Source of the DNA: Streptomyces violaceusniger Tu 4113
GTDB lineage: Bacteria > Actinomycetota > Actinomycetes > Streptomycetales > Streptomycetaceae
DNA: 64,000 bases
Direction of reading: 5' to 3'
NCBI RefSeq assembly: GCF_000147815.2
Contig: NC_015957.1
Location: 8,494,001-8,558,000, forward strand
Part shown: positions 34,174 through 42,899 of the stretch, piece by piece
Position numbering within the stretch: the first letter of the stretch is position 1
How the letters are laid out: each line of letters opens with the position of its first letter
Position numbers and translations under genes: made by a program
The notes under the pieces: model-generated
Seen by the model: the letters and a program-made list of their open reading frames with translations, nothing else
What the model was told of the DNA's origin: nothing
Databases searched by the model: none

Positions 34174-35285
34174 CCACCGGAGCACCCCAGGCCGGACCGG
34201 TGGCGGCCCGGCTGTCGTTCCTGGACCGGTTCCTTGCGGTGTGGATCCTGCTGGCGATGGCGGCCGGCCTCGGCCTGGGGCGGCTCGTCCCCGGCCTCGG
34301 CGACGCGCTGGCGAAGGTGACCGTCACCGGCGTCTCCCTGCCCATCGCGCTGGGCCTGCTGGTCATGATGTACCCCGTCCTGGCCAAGGTCCGCTACGAC
34401 CGCCTCGACACCGTCATCCGGGATCGGCGCCTGCTGCTCCCCTCGCTCGCGCTGAACTGGATCCTGGGCCCGGCCGTCATGTTCGCGCTCGCCTGGCTGC
34501 TCCTGCCGGACCTGCCGGAGTACCGGACGGGCCTGATCATCGTCGGCCTGGCCCGCTGTATCGCCATGGTCATCATCTGGAACGACCTGGCCTGCGGCGA
34601 CCGGGAAACCGCCGCCGTCCTCGTCGCCCTGAACTCCGTCTTCCAGGTGATCGCCTTCTCCGCGCTCGGCTGGTTCTACCTCACCGTGCTGCCCGGCCGG
34701 CTCGGCCTGGAACAGACCGGTCTCGACATCAGCGTGTGGGAGATCGCCCGCAGCGTGCTGATCTTCCTCGGCATCCCCCTGGTGGCAGGCTTCCTCACCC
34801 GGCGCCTCGGCGAGAGGGCCAAGGGCCGGACCTGGTACGAGACCAAGCTCATCCCGCGCATCGGCCCGTTCGCCCTGTACGGGCTGCTGTTCACGATCGT
34901 CGTCCTGTTCGCCCTCCAAGGCGAAGCGATCACCTCACAGCCGATGGACGTGGCGCGGATCGCGCTGCCGCTGCTGGTCTACTTCGCCGTGATGTGGGCC
35001 GGGTCCATGGCACTGGGCAAGGCCGTGGGACTGGACTACCCACGCTCCACGACATTGGCGTTCACCGCTGCGGGCAACAACTTCGAACTCGCCATCGCCG
35101 TCGCCATCGCGACCTTCGGCGCCTCCTCCGGGCAGGCCCTGGCCGGAGTCGTCGGCCCACTCATCGAGGTCCCGGTCCTGATCGGCCTCGTCTACGTGGC
35201 CCTCGCCGCCCGCCGCTACTTCCCCCGGCCCACCACCATGGCCGCCGAACAGGCTCCCGCCCAGGAAGGTTCCGCCCGTGTCTGA
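34170..35285 (+). CDS. acr3: Acr3-family arsenite efflux permease
   Basis: The protein is 371 residues with about ten helices. The Acr3 hallmark GLARCIAMVIIWNDLACG contains the conserved C130 used in As(OH)3 transport, followed by NSVFQ. TAAGNNFELAIA is the second conserved broken-helix region. It exports As(III) by proton exchange, disposing of the products of ArsC and ArsI. Translation is coupled at both ends, with 4 bp shared with arsR and 8 bp with arsC (GTGTCTGA). Confidence 0.93.
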   Translation: MTTGAPQAGPVAARLSFLDRFLAVWILLAMAAGLGLGRLVPGLGDALAKVTVTGVSLPIALGLLVMMYPVLAKVRYDRLDTVIRDRRLLLPSLALNWILGPAVMFALAWLLLPDLPEYRTGLIIVGLARCIAMVIIWNDLACGDRETAAVLVALNSVFQVIAFSALGWFYLTVLPGRLGLEQTGLDISVWEIARSVLIFLGIPLVAGFLTRRLGERAKGRTWYETKLIPRIGPFALYGLLFTIVVLFALQGEAITSQPMDVARIALPLLVYFAVMWAGSMALGKAVGLDYPRSTTLAFTAAGNNFELAIAVAIATFGASSGQALAGVVGPLIEVPVLIGLVYVALAARRYFPRPTTMAAEQAPAQEGSARV

Positions 35286-35706
35286 CCCCCAGACCCCCGA
35301 GACGCCATCCGTGCTGTTCGTCTGCGTCCACAACGCGGGCCGTTCCCAGATGGCCGCCGCCTTCCTCACCCACCTCGCGGGCGACCGCGTCGAGGTCCGC
35401 TCCGCCGGTTCGGCACCCGCCGAGCACGTCAACCCCGCCGTGGTGGAAGCCATGGCGGAAGTCGGCATCGACATCGCGACAGAGATCCCCAAGGTGCTGA
35501 CCGCCGAAGCCGTGCAAGCCTCGGACGTCGTCATCACCATGGGCTGCGGCGACGCCTGCCCCTACTTCCCCGGCAAGACCTACCTCGACTGGAAGCTGGA
35601 CGATCCGGCCGGGCAGGGCGTTACCGCTGTCCGGCCGATCCGCGACGACATCCGTTCCCGCGTCCAAAGCCTCGTCAGCGACCTCACCGCAGGAGGCCGC
35701 GGGTGA
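35278..35706 (+). CDS. arsC: Arsenate reductase, low-molecular-weight phosphatase fold
   Basis: The protein is 142 residues from GTG 35278. The P-loop is C16-VHNAG-R22-S (CX5R), the redox pair is C90 and C94 in GCGDACP, and the general acid Asp lies in DWKLDDP. This is the thioredoxin- or mycothiol-coupled ArsC class: arsenate binds C16, and a disulfide relay with C90 and C94 releases arsenite. It is last in the ars operon; no thioredoxin reductase gene (arsT) follows. Confidence 0.93.
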   Translation: MSDPQTPETPSVLFVCVHNAGRSQMAAAFLTHLAGDRVEVRSAGSAPAEHVNPAVVEAMAEVGIDIATEIPKVLTAEAVQASDVVITMGCGDACPYFPGKTYLDWKLDDPAGQGVTAVRPIRDDIRSRVQSLVSDLTAGGRG

Positions 35707-35802
35707 CCCTCGCGTCGAAGCGATCCGGGTCACCCTCCTGACGGCCAAGTGGTCGTCTGGACCAAGGGCTTGAGCGGCAGGGGTCCCGAAGGCGAATGCC
35801 GG

Positions 35803-37296
35803 TCAGCATGACGCGGGCGGGATGCTCTGCTCGTACTGGAAGACGTTGTGGGGGTCGTACTTCGCCTTGATCTTGCGCAGCCGGTCGAAGTTGGACTCCC
35901 AGTAGGCGGTTTCCCAATCCTGCATTCCGATGTTCGGCACATTGACGTAGGCGCCGTTCACGTAAGGCCGCAGCGCCTGGCTGAACTCGGCGATCCAGGC
36001 CTGGGCCACTGGGGTCAGCTCGTCGCCGCTGCCCGGTACCCCACGAGTCCCCCAGCCGGCCCCGGGCTCGGAATAGAAAAGCGCGTTGCGATGCGGGAAC
36101 GCCGTGCCGCCACGTGGCTCTCTCCGCACCGCCCCGCCGAACGCCTGGGTGAAGAAGTTGCTTGCATCCGTGGGGGCGTCGCGCATGAATGAGGCGATCA
36201 GGCTGATCGCCTTCTTCGGGAACGGCTCGGTGGTGAACTGCGAGAAGAATTTCCAGTTCGCGGGCTCGTCCTCGATCGGAATCTGGAATCCCGCGTATAC
36301 GTCGCCCCAGTTACCGATCTGCACCGAGACCTCGGGCTTGCCGATCGACAGAATCGGGGCCAGCAGCTTCTTCGCCTCTGCCGCCGTCCCTTCCGCGAGA
36401 ACCCCGAACAGCAGGATCTCGTTCCGGTGGACCTCGAGCTGGGTTCCGAGGCGGTTGTCGGCGCTCGGTCCCGTACGCTGCCATGCGTCGAAGACTCTCT
36501 GCAGGTCCCTGATGCCGTCCCAGGTCGCCTGCAGATAAGCGACGCTCTTGAGCGGAGCCGCCTTGTAGGTGAGTGAGGTGACGATCCCGAAGTTGCCGTT
36601 TCCCGCCCCGCGGAGCGCCCAGAGCAGGTCCGAGTTGTTCTTCAGGTCTGCCGTGACCACCTTGGCGCAGTCGGGGTCCGACGCGACGACGATCTCGGCC
36701 GCCGTCAGACTGTCGCAGGCCATGCCGAGGTAGCGGGTGAGGAAGCCGAAGCCGCCGCCGAGCGTGGCACCGGACAGACCTACGCTGCCCTCCGTTCCGG
36801 TCGTGACCGCGAGGTCCTTCTCCGCGAGCGTGGTCACCGCTTCCAACTGGTTGAGCCCGGCGCCGACCGTCGCGGTACGCGAGGCGGTGTCGATGTGGAC
36901 CGACTTCAACTCGCTGACGTCGATCACGATGCCGTTGTCCACATTCGACCAGCCCTCAAGGCTGTGGCCTCCGCTGCGTACCCGCAGCGCGACGTCGTGC
37001 TGCCGCGCCCACGTGAGGGCGTTGACCACGTCCTGGGTGTTCTGGGCATAGACGATGACGAGTGGATAGTGAACGAAGAGTTCGTCCCAGCCGAGGCTCG
37101 CATCCGCGTACCCGGGGTCGTTGGGGGTGACGATGCGGCCGGTCAGCTTCGCCGGCCGGCTCTTCGCGCTTCCCGACAATGCGCTCGCGGCGCTCGCGCC
37201 CGGGGCTTCCGCGGCCACGATGCCCGGGAGAACAACCGCGGCGGCGCCAGCGGCCGCCGATGTCCTGAGCAGGCGGCGGCGAGAAAAGTCGTGCAT
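35803..37296 (-). CDS. Tat-exported berberine-bridge-like FAD oxidoreductase
   Basis: The protein is 497 residues. The Tat signal is SRRRLLRTSAAAG followed by a hydrophobic core. The FAD-binding PCMH domain carries RSGGHS with H111, and GMACDS with C194. Together they predict bicovalent flavin attachment (8-alpha-His, 6-S-Cys). The BBE C-terminus is KYDPHNVFQYEQSIPP. Such enzymes oxidise sugars, alcohols or secondary metabolites using O2. ATG 37296 has GAGAGG upstream; an upstream frame to 37338 would spoil the Tat signal. It ends near arsC, with the two genes convergent. Confidence 0.9.
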   Translation of the reverse strand: MHDFSRRRLLRTSAAAGAAAVVLPGIVAAEAPGASAASALSGSAKSRPAKLTGRIVTPNDPGYADASLGWDELFVHYPLVIVYAQNTQDVVNALTWARQHDVALRVRSGGHSLEGWSNVDNGIVIDVSELKSVHIDTASRTATVGAGLNQLEAVTTLAEKDLAVTTGTEGSVGLSGATLGGGFGFLTRYLGMACDSLTAAEIVVASDPDCAKVVTADLKNNSDLLWALRGAGNGNFGIVTSLTYKAAPLKSVAYLQATWDGIRDLQRVFDAWQRTGPSADNRLGTQLEVHRNEILLFGVLAEGTAAEAKKLLAPILSIGKPEVSVQIGNWGDVYAGFQIPIEDEPANWKFFSQFTTEPFPKKAISLIASFMRDAPTDASNFFTQAFGGAVRREPRGGTAFPHRNALFYSEPGAGWGTRGVPGSGDELTPVAQAWIAEFSQALRPYVNGAYVNVPNIGMQDWETAYWESNFDRLRKIKAKYDPHNVFQYEQSIPPASC

Positions 37297-37693
37297 GGTT
37301 CGTATCCTCTCGACCGAGCTACGCCAGCATTCGGCCAAGGCGAATAGTGTGCGCCTGCTGGCGAGTTCAATTCCTTGTGTACGATCTCTGGGGGCCGCAC
37401 AGTAACAGGAGTGATCGAATCAGGGTTACCCGACACGCTAATTGAGGCACTGACAGCTTACTGAAGATGAATATTTCCGGGCGGGCAGGAATTAGCCCAG
37501 CCGAGTGGATACGACCGGGCTTTGTGTTCGCATTATCGGTGCGATGGTCACGACCGGATACCGGCCCGTGGAAACGTCGCCGACTACGGCGGGCGGGCTT
37601 GCGGCGGCCACCGCGGGTCGAACGCGTGAGCGGTTCGCCAAGGGCAGAGCGCCGCCCCCTTCCCGTCGGGCGTGACGCTCCTACCCTGAGGGG
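37297..37693. other. Divergent promoter region of the oxidase and popR, no gene seen
   Basis: This 397-bp region is distinctly AT-richer than its surroundings, especially 37380-37560, and should hold both promoters. TACCCT (37681-37686) lies just before the popR GTG, so popR may be leaderless or nearly so. No palindrome stood out. Confidence 0.5.
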
Positions 37694-38269
37694 GTGAGCA
37701 GCCACGCGTCGAACCGAGCCCGCGTCATTCCCCTGCGTCCGGCCACCGCGGACCCGGCTTCCCAGGCGGGAGCCACCGCCGGGGCCGCCGGAGCCCCCGC
37801 GGCGGGCCCTGCCCTTCCGGCCGCCCCGACTGCCCCGGGCGCCCCGGGCGCCCCGGTCCGACGGGAGCAGTCCGGCCGGGAGCCGGTGAAGGAGCCCCTG
37901 CTGCGGGATCTCGTCGGAGGCGTGCTGCGGCGCGAGCGGCTCGCTCAGCAGCGCACGCTCAAGGACGTGGCCGAGGCGGCGCGGATCTCGATGCCGTATC
38001 TCTCCGAACTCGAACGGGGCCGCAAGGAGGCGTCGTCCGAGGTTCTCGCGGCCGCCGCCCGCGCGCTCGGCCTCAGCCTCGCCGACCTCCTCGCCATGGC
38101 CCAGGGCGAGCTGATCCGTCTGGTCTCCGGTCCGCGGCGGCGGCGCGACGGTGCGGCGGTGTCGGTCGCGTCCCTCACGTCCGTCGCCTCTGCCACGTCC
38201 GCCACCTCCGTCACGGACCGTGGGTCCCGGCACGCGGGGCGGCAGGGCGAGGTACGGCTCGCCGCCTGA
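37694..38269 (+). CDS. popR: PopR/ClgR-family activator of clpP3-clpP4
   Basis: The protein is 191 residues from GTG, with GAGGGG directly upstream. An Ala/Pro-rich N-terminus (about 1-65) leads to an XRE HTH (RTLKDVAEAARISMPYLSELERGRKEASSEVLAAAARALGLS split over residues 85-128) nearly identical in pattern to ClgR. It then has an unstructured tail ending GEVRLAA. In S. lividans, PopR activates the adjacent clpP3 clpP4 operon and is degraded by ClpP1P2 through its two C-terminal alanines. The LAA end and the convergent clpP pair here fit that loop exactly. Confidence 0.88.
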   Translation: MSSHASNRARVIPLRPATADPASQAGATAGAAGAPAAGPALPAAPTAPGAPGAPVRREQSGREPVKEPLLRDLVGGVLRRERLAQQRTLKDVAEAARISMPYLSELERGRKEASSEVLAAAARALGLSLADLLAMAQGELIRLVSGPRRRRDGAAVSVASLTSVASATSATSVTDRGSRHAGRQGEVRLAA

Positions 38270-38317
38270 GATACCGCCGCCCGACGCTCCGCTTCCGGGT
38301 CACCGGCTGTCCGCCCC

Positions 38318-38923
38318 TCAGAACCCCCTGCCCGCCCGCCGGCTCAGCACCTCGTCGGCGAGCCCGTACGTCACCGCCTCCCGCGCCGTGAAGACCTTGT
38401 CGCGGTCCATGTCGGCGCGGAGCGTGGCGGCGTCGTGGGGCGTATGGCGGGCGAGCACCTCCTCGACCTGCGAGCGGATCCGGAGCATCTCCTTGGCCTG
38501 CAGACTGAGGTCCGAGACGGTGCCCTGCTGCCCTCCGCTCACCGGCTGCCCCAGCAGCACCCGGGCGTGCTCCAGCACGAACCGCCGCCCGGGGTCTCCC
38601 CCGGCCAGCAGCACCGCCGCGGTCGAGGCCGCCTGCCCTACGCAGAACGTCGAGATGGGCGCGGACACGAACGTCATCGTGTCGTAGATCGCCATCAGCG
38701 AGGTGAACGAGCCGCCCGGTGAGTTGATGTAGATCGCGATCTCCTGCTCCGAGCTCGACGATTCGAGGTGGAGCAGTTGCGCGATGACGACGTTGGCCAC
38801 ACCGTCGTCGATCTCCGTGCCGAGAAAGATGATCCGCTCGGACAGCAGCCGGCTGTAGATGTCGTACGCCCGCTCCCCCTGCGTGGTGCGCTCGACGACC
38901 GTCGGAATCGTGTACTGCCCCAT
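38318..38923 (-). CDS. clpP4: ClpP4 peptidase subunit with the catalytic His replaced
   Basis: The protein is 201 residues. The ClpP fold is clear ([33 protein letters not shown]). S100 and D175 align with the catalytic Ser and Asp, but the segment that reads MIHQP in active ClpP reads LLGQP here, so the catalytic His is G125. The subunit should be inactive alone and may form hetero-tetradecamers with ClpP3. The ATG at 38921-38923 follows the clpP3 stop after 1 bp, with GGGGAT upstream, so it is translationally coupled; an upstream GTG at 38950 is less likely. Confidence 0.88.
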   Translation of the reverse strand: MGQYTIPTVVERTTQGERAYDIYSRLLSERIIFLGTEIDDGVANVVIAQLLHLESSSSEQEIAIYINSPGGSFTSLMAIYDTMTFVSAPISTFCVGQAASTAAVLLAGGDPGRRFVLEHARVLLGQPVSGGQQGTVSDLSLQAKEMLRIRSQVEEVLARHTPHDAATLRADMDRDKVFTAREAVTYGLADEVLSRRAGRGF

Positions 38924-38924
38924 G

Positions 38925-39587
38925 TCAGATCCCCATCCTGCGTCGCGCACCGGCCGGCCGTACGTCCGCGAGGGACTCCAGGACCCGGTCGACCATTCCG
39001 TACTCCTTCGCCTGCTCCGCCGTGAACCACCGGTCGCGGTCGCCGTCGCGCGAAATGGTCTCCACGCTCTGTCCGGTGTGTTCCGCCGTGATGCGCTCGA
39101 TCGACCGCTTCATGAATTCGAGGTTCTCGGCCTGAATCGCGATATCGGCCGTGCTCCCGCCGATACCGGCGGACGGCTGATGCATCATGATGCGGGAATT
39201 CGGCAGTGCGTAGCGCTTTCCCGTCGCTCCGACGGTGAGCAGAAACTGCCCCATACTCGCGGCGAATCCCATGGTGAGCGTGGACACGTCGTTCGGAATC
39301 AGCCGCATCGTGTCGTAGATCGCCAGCCCCGCCGTCACCGAACCGCCCGGGCTGTTGATGTAGAGGCTGATGTCCGACCGCGGGTCCTCGGCCGACAGCA
39401 GCAGCATCTGCGCGCACACCCGGTTCGCGGACACCTCGTCCACCTGCGTGCCGAGAAAGACGATGCGCTGTGTCAGCAGTTGCGAGGCGAGATGATCGTC
39501 GAACCGCGTGGGAGCCGTTTCCCCCTCCGCGGCTCGCGGATGCGATCCCGGATCCCAGCCGGTGGCGCACGCTCCGAATGTTCCCAT
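38925..39587 (-). CDS. clpP3: ClpP3 ATP-dependent protease proteolytic subunit
   Basis: The protein is 220 residues with an intact triad at S111 (GFAASMGQ), H136 (IMMHQP) and D185 (DRDRWF), the same numbering as E. coli ClpP. The N-terminus (about 25 residues) is longer and Gly/Ala-rich. It forms the barrel protease with Clp ATPases. It is the first gene of the clpP3-clpP4 operon, which in Streptomyces is silent while ClpP1P2 is active and is induced by PopR when it is not. ATG 39587 has AGGGAGG 5 bp upstream. Confidence 0.92.
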   Translation of the reverse strand: MGTFGACATGWDPGSHPRAAEGETAPTRFDDHLASQLLTQRIVFLGTQVDEVSANRVCAQMLLLSAEDPRSDISLYINSPGGSVTAGLAIYDTMRLIPNDVSTLTMGFAASMGQFLLTVGATGKRYALPNSRIMMHQPSAGIGGSTADIAIQAENLEFMKRSIERITAEHTGQSVETISRDGDRDRWFTAEQAKEYGMVDRVLESLADVRPAGARRRMGI

Positions 39588-39694
39588 CGGACCTCCCTGT
39601 GAGTGCCGTCTGTGAGTACCGCGACCCACACCGCCGCGGTCCTTTCACCATCGGCCCAATTCGCTTGCGCGGTAAGGAATCTCGGCCCGCAGCA

Positions 39695-39713
39695 GATTCG
39701 CCCATGGCAGACC
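39695..39713 (-). promoter_or_regulatory. Candidate PopR-binding site upstream of clpP3
   Basis: On the minus strand, GGTCTGCC-ATG-GGCGAATC resembles the PopR palindrome TGTCTGCC-3N-GGCAGACA recalled for S. lividans: the first half-site matches 7 of 8 bases, the second only 4 of 8. It lies about 110 bp before the clpP3 start. The consensus is quoted from memory. Confidence 0.45.
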
Positions 39714-39801
39714 CGGTCCGGCGGCCCATAAGGCGGTCTTGCGGGGCGGTCCCGCCATTCCGGAGACTGCCGGGAAACGAGCCGACAGGGGGGCGGGCGC
39801 G

Positions 39802-40620
39802 ATGACCGTGCGGCGACAAGGGCAACGGCGAGGGCGACAGCGACGTAAAGCGGCGTTACGGCGAGCCAAGGCACGGCAGCGCCGCACGGCCTGGAGCGGC
39901 GGCGCGGTCATGGCCCTCGCGCTGGCCGTGGCCTGGAAGACGGTGTGGCCGTACGTCGTCGGGGTGGCCCTCGTGGGGCTGCTCGGCGGCATCGGCTGGT
40001 GGTTGCGGCGAACGCATCTGCGCACCGTGGCGGAACACCGCGCCTGGCAGACCGAGGAGGAGAACGCGGCACGCGAGCGGTCCATGGCCGAGGTCGACGC
40101 CATGACCTGGCAGCGGTTCGAACGGTACGTCGCGGAGCTGTGCCGCCGGGACGGCTGCACCCAGGTCGTCGTCTCCGGCAAGTCGGGTGACCTGGGCGCC
40201 GACGTCGTCGGCCGGATGCCGGACGGGCGCCGGCTGGTGATCCAGTGCAAGCACTACGCACCCCATCGCACCGTGCCGAGCGGCGATATGCAGAAGTTCC
40301 TCGGCACCGCGAAGGCCGAACACGCCGCGGACGTAGCGGTGTTCGTCGCCACCTGCGACTTCACCCGGGAGGCGGAGAAGCTCGCCGTGAAGCACGAGAT
40401 CTTCGCCATGCACCGGAACCTCCTCGGCGCCTGGGTGCGGGGCTCCACCTTGGAGTCGCTGATCCCGCTCAACGGGGCGGGCAACGGCCGTAGGCCACGA
40501 AGCGCCAGGGACGGCCGGGGCACAGCCGCCCGCCCCGCGACGGGCCCGCGACCGCAGGGCCGACCCGGCGCATCGGCCCCACCCGACACACCCGGCCCGG
40601 GCCACCCCCGCCCTCGATGA
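39802..40620 (+). CDS. Membrane-associated Mrr-like restriction endonuclease domain protein
   Basis: The protein is 272 residues. A very basic N-terminus (RRQGQRRGRQRRKAALRR) precedes two hydrophobic helices (about 33-75). The Mrr_cat fold follows: MTWQRFERYVAELCRRDG, DLGADVVGR and LVIQCKHY supply the D ... QxK nuclease core. It ends in a Pro/Arg-rich tail. Such proteins are thought to cleave modified or foreign DNA, but a nuclease tethered to the membrane is unusual. Codon 19 is TTA (39856-39858), so translation should need the bldA tRNA and be late or developmental. It is transcribed divergently from clpP3. Confidence 0.85.
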   Translation: MTVRRQGQRRGRQRRKAALRRAKARQRRTAWSGGAVMALALAVAWKTVWPYVVGVALVGLLGGIGWWLRRTHLRTVAEHRAWQTEEENAARERSMAEVDAMTWQRFERYVAELCRRDGCTQVVVSGKSGDLGADVVGRMPDGRRLVIQCKHYAPHRTVPSGDMQKFLGTAKAEHAADVAVFVATCDFTREAEKLAVKHEIFAMHRNLLGAWVRGSTLESLIPLNGAGNGRRPRSARDGRGTAARPATGPRPQGRPGASAPPDTPGPGHPRPR

Positions 40621-40875
40621 GCTCCCGCCCCAGCCGACCGGCCCATGCCGGTCACGGTCCGGCGGGCGATGCGGGTCAGGACCTCATACGGGCGGTCTTG
40701 TGCGCGACCCGTGACACACACAGCATCACGGGCCTACCGTCACAAGCAGGTTCGACCCATGCCGAGCGCGAGCCCCCTCTCCCCAGGTGTGGCCTCTCGC
40801 TGCGGTCGAGCCCGCTCGCGCCCCCGCGCCAACCCCGGGGGCGCTGGCATGTGCCCGCGTGGTCGCACCCCGGCG

Positions 40876-41784
40876 TCAGCGTGCCGCACGGAGCTGTGCG
40901 GCCTCGTGGCGCAGCGCCTCCACGGTGGCCGTCACCTCGGGAGAGCGGTCGCGGAATGTGACGGCGACCATCGCCCGGCCGAGCCAGGCGGGGTCGTCGA
41001 CTCGGACGGTGCGGACGCCGGCGGGGATCGCGGCCGCGGCCACTTCGGGGAGTACGGCGATGCCGAGACCGGTGGCGACAAGGCCGAGCCGAGTGGGCCA
41101 TTCACGGGCGGCATAGGCGATCCGCGGGTGGTCGAGGGTGGGCCAGGCGCCGAACTGGGGGTCGTCGCGGAGGCCCTTGCCGACGATCCAGGGCTCGTCC
41201 CTCAGCTCGGTCACCGGGATGGTTCCGCGACCGGCGAACCGGTGGTTCGCGGGGACGGCGAGCAGGAGACCGCCGTCGAGGAGCAGATCGCGGCGCAGCC
41301 CCTCGAATGCGTAGGCGGGCAGGTCCGGTCCCACGCCGATCACCGCGACGTCGATGCGATGGGCGCGGAGTTGGCGAAGCTGCGTGGGCGAGGACGCCTC
41401 GCCGAACTCGACGATCAGCGCCGGGTGGTCGTCGCGCAGCCGGGCCAGTGTCCTGGGGACGAGCACGGCGGCGGCCGAGGGGAAGGCCGCGATGGAGACT
41501 CGTCCGGTGACGTGGTCCGTCAGCCCGGCGAGGTCCGCGCCGACGGCGTCGATCTCGCTGAGGATCGTCGCGGCTCGGCGGGCGAGCACCATACCCGCAG
41601 GTGAGGGGGTCACCCCGCGGGCGCCCCGGACGAACAGCGGTGCGCCCGCGGCGGCTTCCATCGCCGCCACCTGACGGGACACCGCCGACTGGGTGTATCC
41701 GAGTGCGTCGGCCGCGGCGGTGAACGATCCGGTGTCGACCACGGCCTGGACGACACGGAGACCGGTGAGGGACAGGTCGGCCAT
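40876..41784 (-). CDS. LysR-family transcriptional regulator
   Basis: The protein is 302 residues. The N-terminal HTH is LRVVQAVVDTGSFTAAADALGYTQSAVSRQVAAME, followed by the periplasmic-binding-protein-like effector domain with GRVSIAAFPSAAAVLVP. ATG 41782-41784 is chosen because the protein then begins MADLSLTGLR, in register with the family. It lies divergent to the SDR gene at 41928 with a tandem direct repeat in between, the usual LysR arrangement in which it autoregulates and activates the neighbour. Confidence 0.9.
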   Translation of the reverse strand: MADLSLTGLRVVQAVVDTGSFTAAADALGYTQSAVSRQVAAMEAAAGAPLFVRGARGVTPSPAGMVLARRAATILSEIDAVGADLAGLTDHVTGRVSIAAFPSAAAVLVPRTLARLRDDHPALIVEFGEASSPTQLRQLRAHRIDVAVIGVGPDLPAYAFEGLRRDLLLDGGLLLAVPANHRFAGRGTIPVTELRDEPWIVGKGLRDDPQFGAWPTLDHPRIAYAAREWPTRLGLVATGLGIAVLPEVAAAAIPAGVRTVRVDDPAWLGRAMVAVTFRDRSPEVTATVEALRHEAAQLRAAR

Positions 41785-41796
41785 GCCGTCATCCTC

Positions 41797-41821
41797 ACAC
41801 ATTCCGACTGACACATTCCGA
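41797..41821. promoter_or_regulatory. Tandem 11-bp direct repeat, likely LysR site
   Basis: ACACATTCCGA occurs at 41797-41807 and 41811-41821 (14-bp period), 13 bp upstream of the LysR gene and 107 bp before the SDR start. It is a candidate site for the adjacent regulator. Confidence 0.5.
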
Positions 41822-41927
41822 AAGGGCATGTCTCCTATGCCAGACCCTCGCTGGTGGAATGCCTTGACCAGCCGCACGCTGGAGGAGCGACAGCAGGCAA
41901 GCCATCCCAAAGGGAGCACCAATCATC

Positions 41928-42731
41928 ATGGCGAAGACGTGGTTCATCACGGGCAGCTCGAGAGGGTTCGGCCGCGAGTGGGCGGACGCCGCGCTCGAAC
42001 GCGGCGATCATGTCGCGGCGACGGCCCGGGATATCAGCCACCTGAACCCCCTGGTCGAGCGGTACGGGGATGCGGTGCTGCCGTTGCGCCTCGACGTCAC
42101 CGACCGGGCCGCGGTGCATGCGGCAGCGCAGCGCACCCATGCGCATTTCGGTTCGCTGGACATCGCGGTGAACAACGCCGGCTATGGGCATTTCGGCATG
42201 GTCGAGGAGCTGACCGAGGACGAGCTCCGGGCTCAGATGGAGACGAACTTCCTGGGTGCGGTGTGGGTCACACAGGCCGTTCTGCCCCTCATGCGGGCGC
42301 AGCGATCGGGACGGATCCTGCAGGTGACCAGCGAGGGCGGCGTACGGGCTTTCCCCGGCATCGGCGCGTACCACGCCTCCAAATGGGCCCTTGAGGGATT
42401 GTCGGAGTCCCTGGCACAAGAAGTGGCGGCCTTCGGCATCCATATCACCAACGTCGAGCCCGGCCCCTATGCCACCGACTGGCTGGCGCGCGGGGCACGG
42501 CACAGTGAGCGGCACCCGGACTACGCCGAAGTCCACGAGGCCACCGCGGTGGATTTCGAGGTCGGCGACCCGCGCGCGACCCGCGACGCGATTCTCCGGA
42601 TCGTCGACGCGGAGCGGCCCCCGCTGAGGATCTTCCTCGGCAAGTCCTTCACCGACGTCGCCGATCTCTACGAGGAGCGTCTGAAGACGTGGCGGGAGTG
42701 GCAGCCGGTCTCCCTGGCGGCGTTCGGTTGA
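41928..42731 (+). CDS. Short-chain dehydrogenase/reductase
   Basis: The protein is 267 residues. The NADP-binding motif is TGSSRGFGREW, then VNNAGYG and the catalytic Ser/YxxxK (YHASK). The C-terminal substrate region (RHPDYAEVHEATAVDFEVGDP) is typical of the large classical SDR group with unknown ketone or alcohol substrates. It is divergent from a LysR gene that probably controls it. The gene ends before a hairpin shared with the convergent NmrA gene. Confidence 0.9.
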   Translation: MAKTWFITGSSRGFGREWADAALERGDHVAATARDISHLNPLVERYGDAVLPLRLDVTDRAAVHAAAQRTHAHFGSLDIAVNNAGYGHFGMVEELTEDELRAQMETNFLGAVWVTQAVLPLMRAQRSGRILQVTSEGGVRAFPGIGAYHASKWALEGLSESLAQEVAAFGIHITNVEPGPYATDWLARGARHSERHPDYAEVHEATAVDFEVGDPRATRDAILRIVDAERPPLRIFLGKSFTDVADLYEERLKTWREWQPVSLAAFG

Positions 42732-42762
42732 GCGGCGCCCCCCGTCGGCGTTCGACCTGCGA

Positions 42763-42779
42763 GCCCCGCCCGGCGGGGC
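42763..42779. terminator. Bidirectional hairpin between convergent genes
   Basis: GCCCCG and CGGGGC flank a 5-nt loop between the SDR and NmrA-like genes. Being palindromic, it can end transcription from both. Confidence 0.5.
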
Positions 42780-42899
42780 GGTGACGCCGGACGGGCCGGC
42801 GTCGTGTCCGCTCCCGCCACGGCGGGCCAGGGCTCGTCACTCTCTCTGTGATTTACGCTCCGCGGTCCGCGCGCCTGAGCGGGCGCGGGCGGGTCGTCG

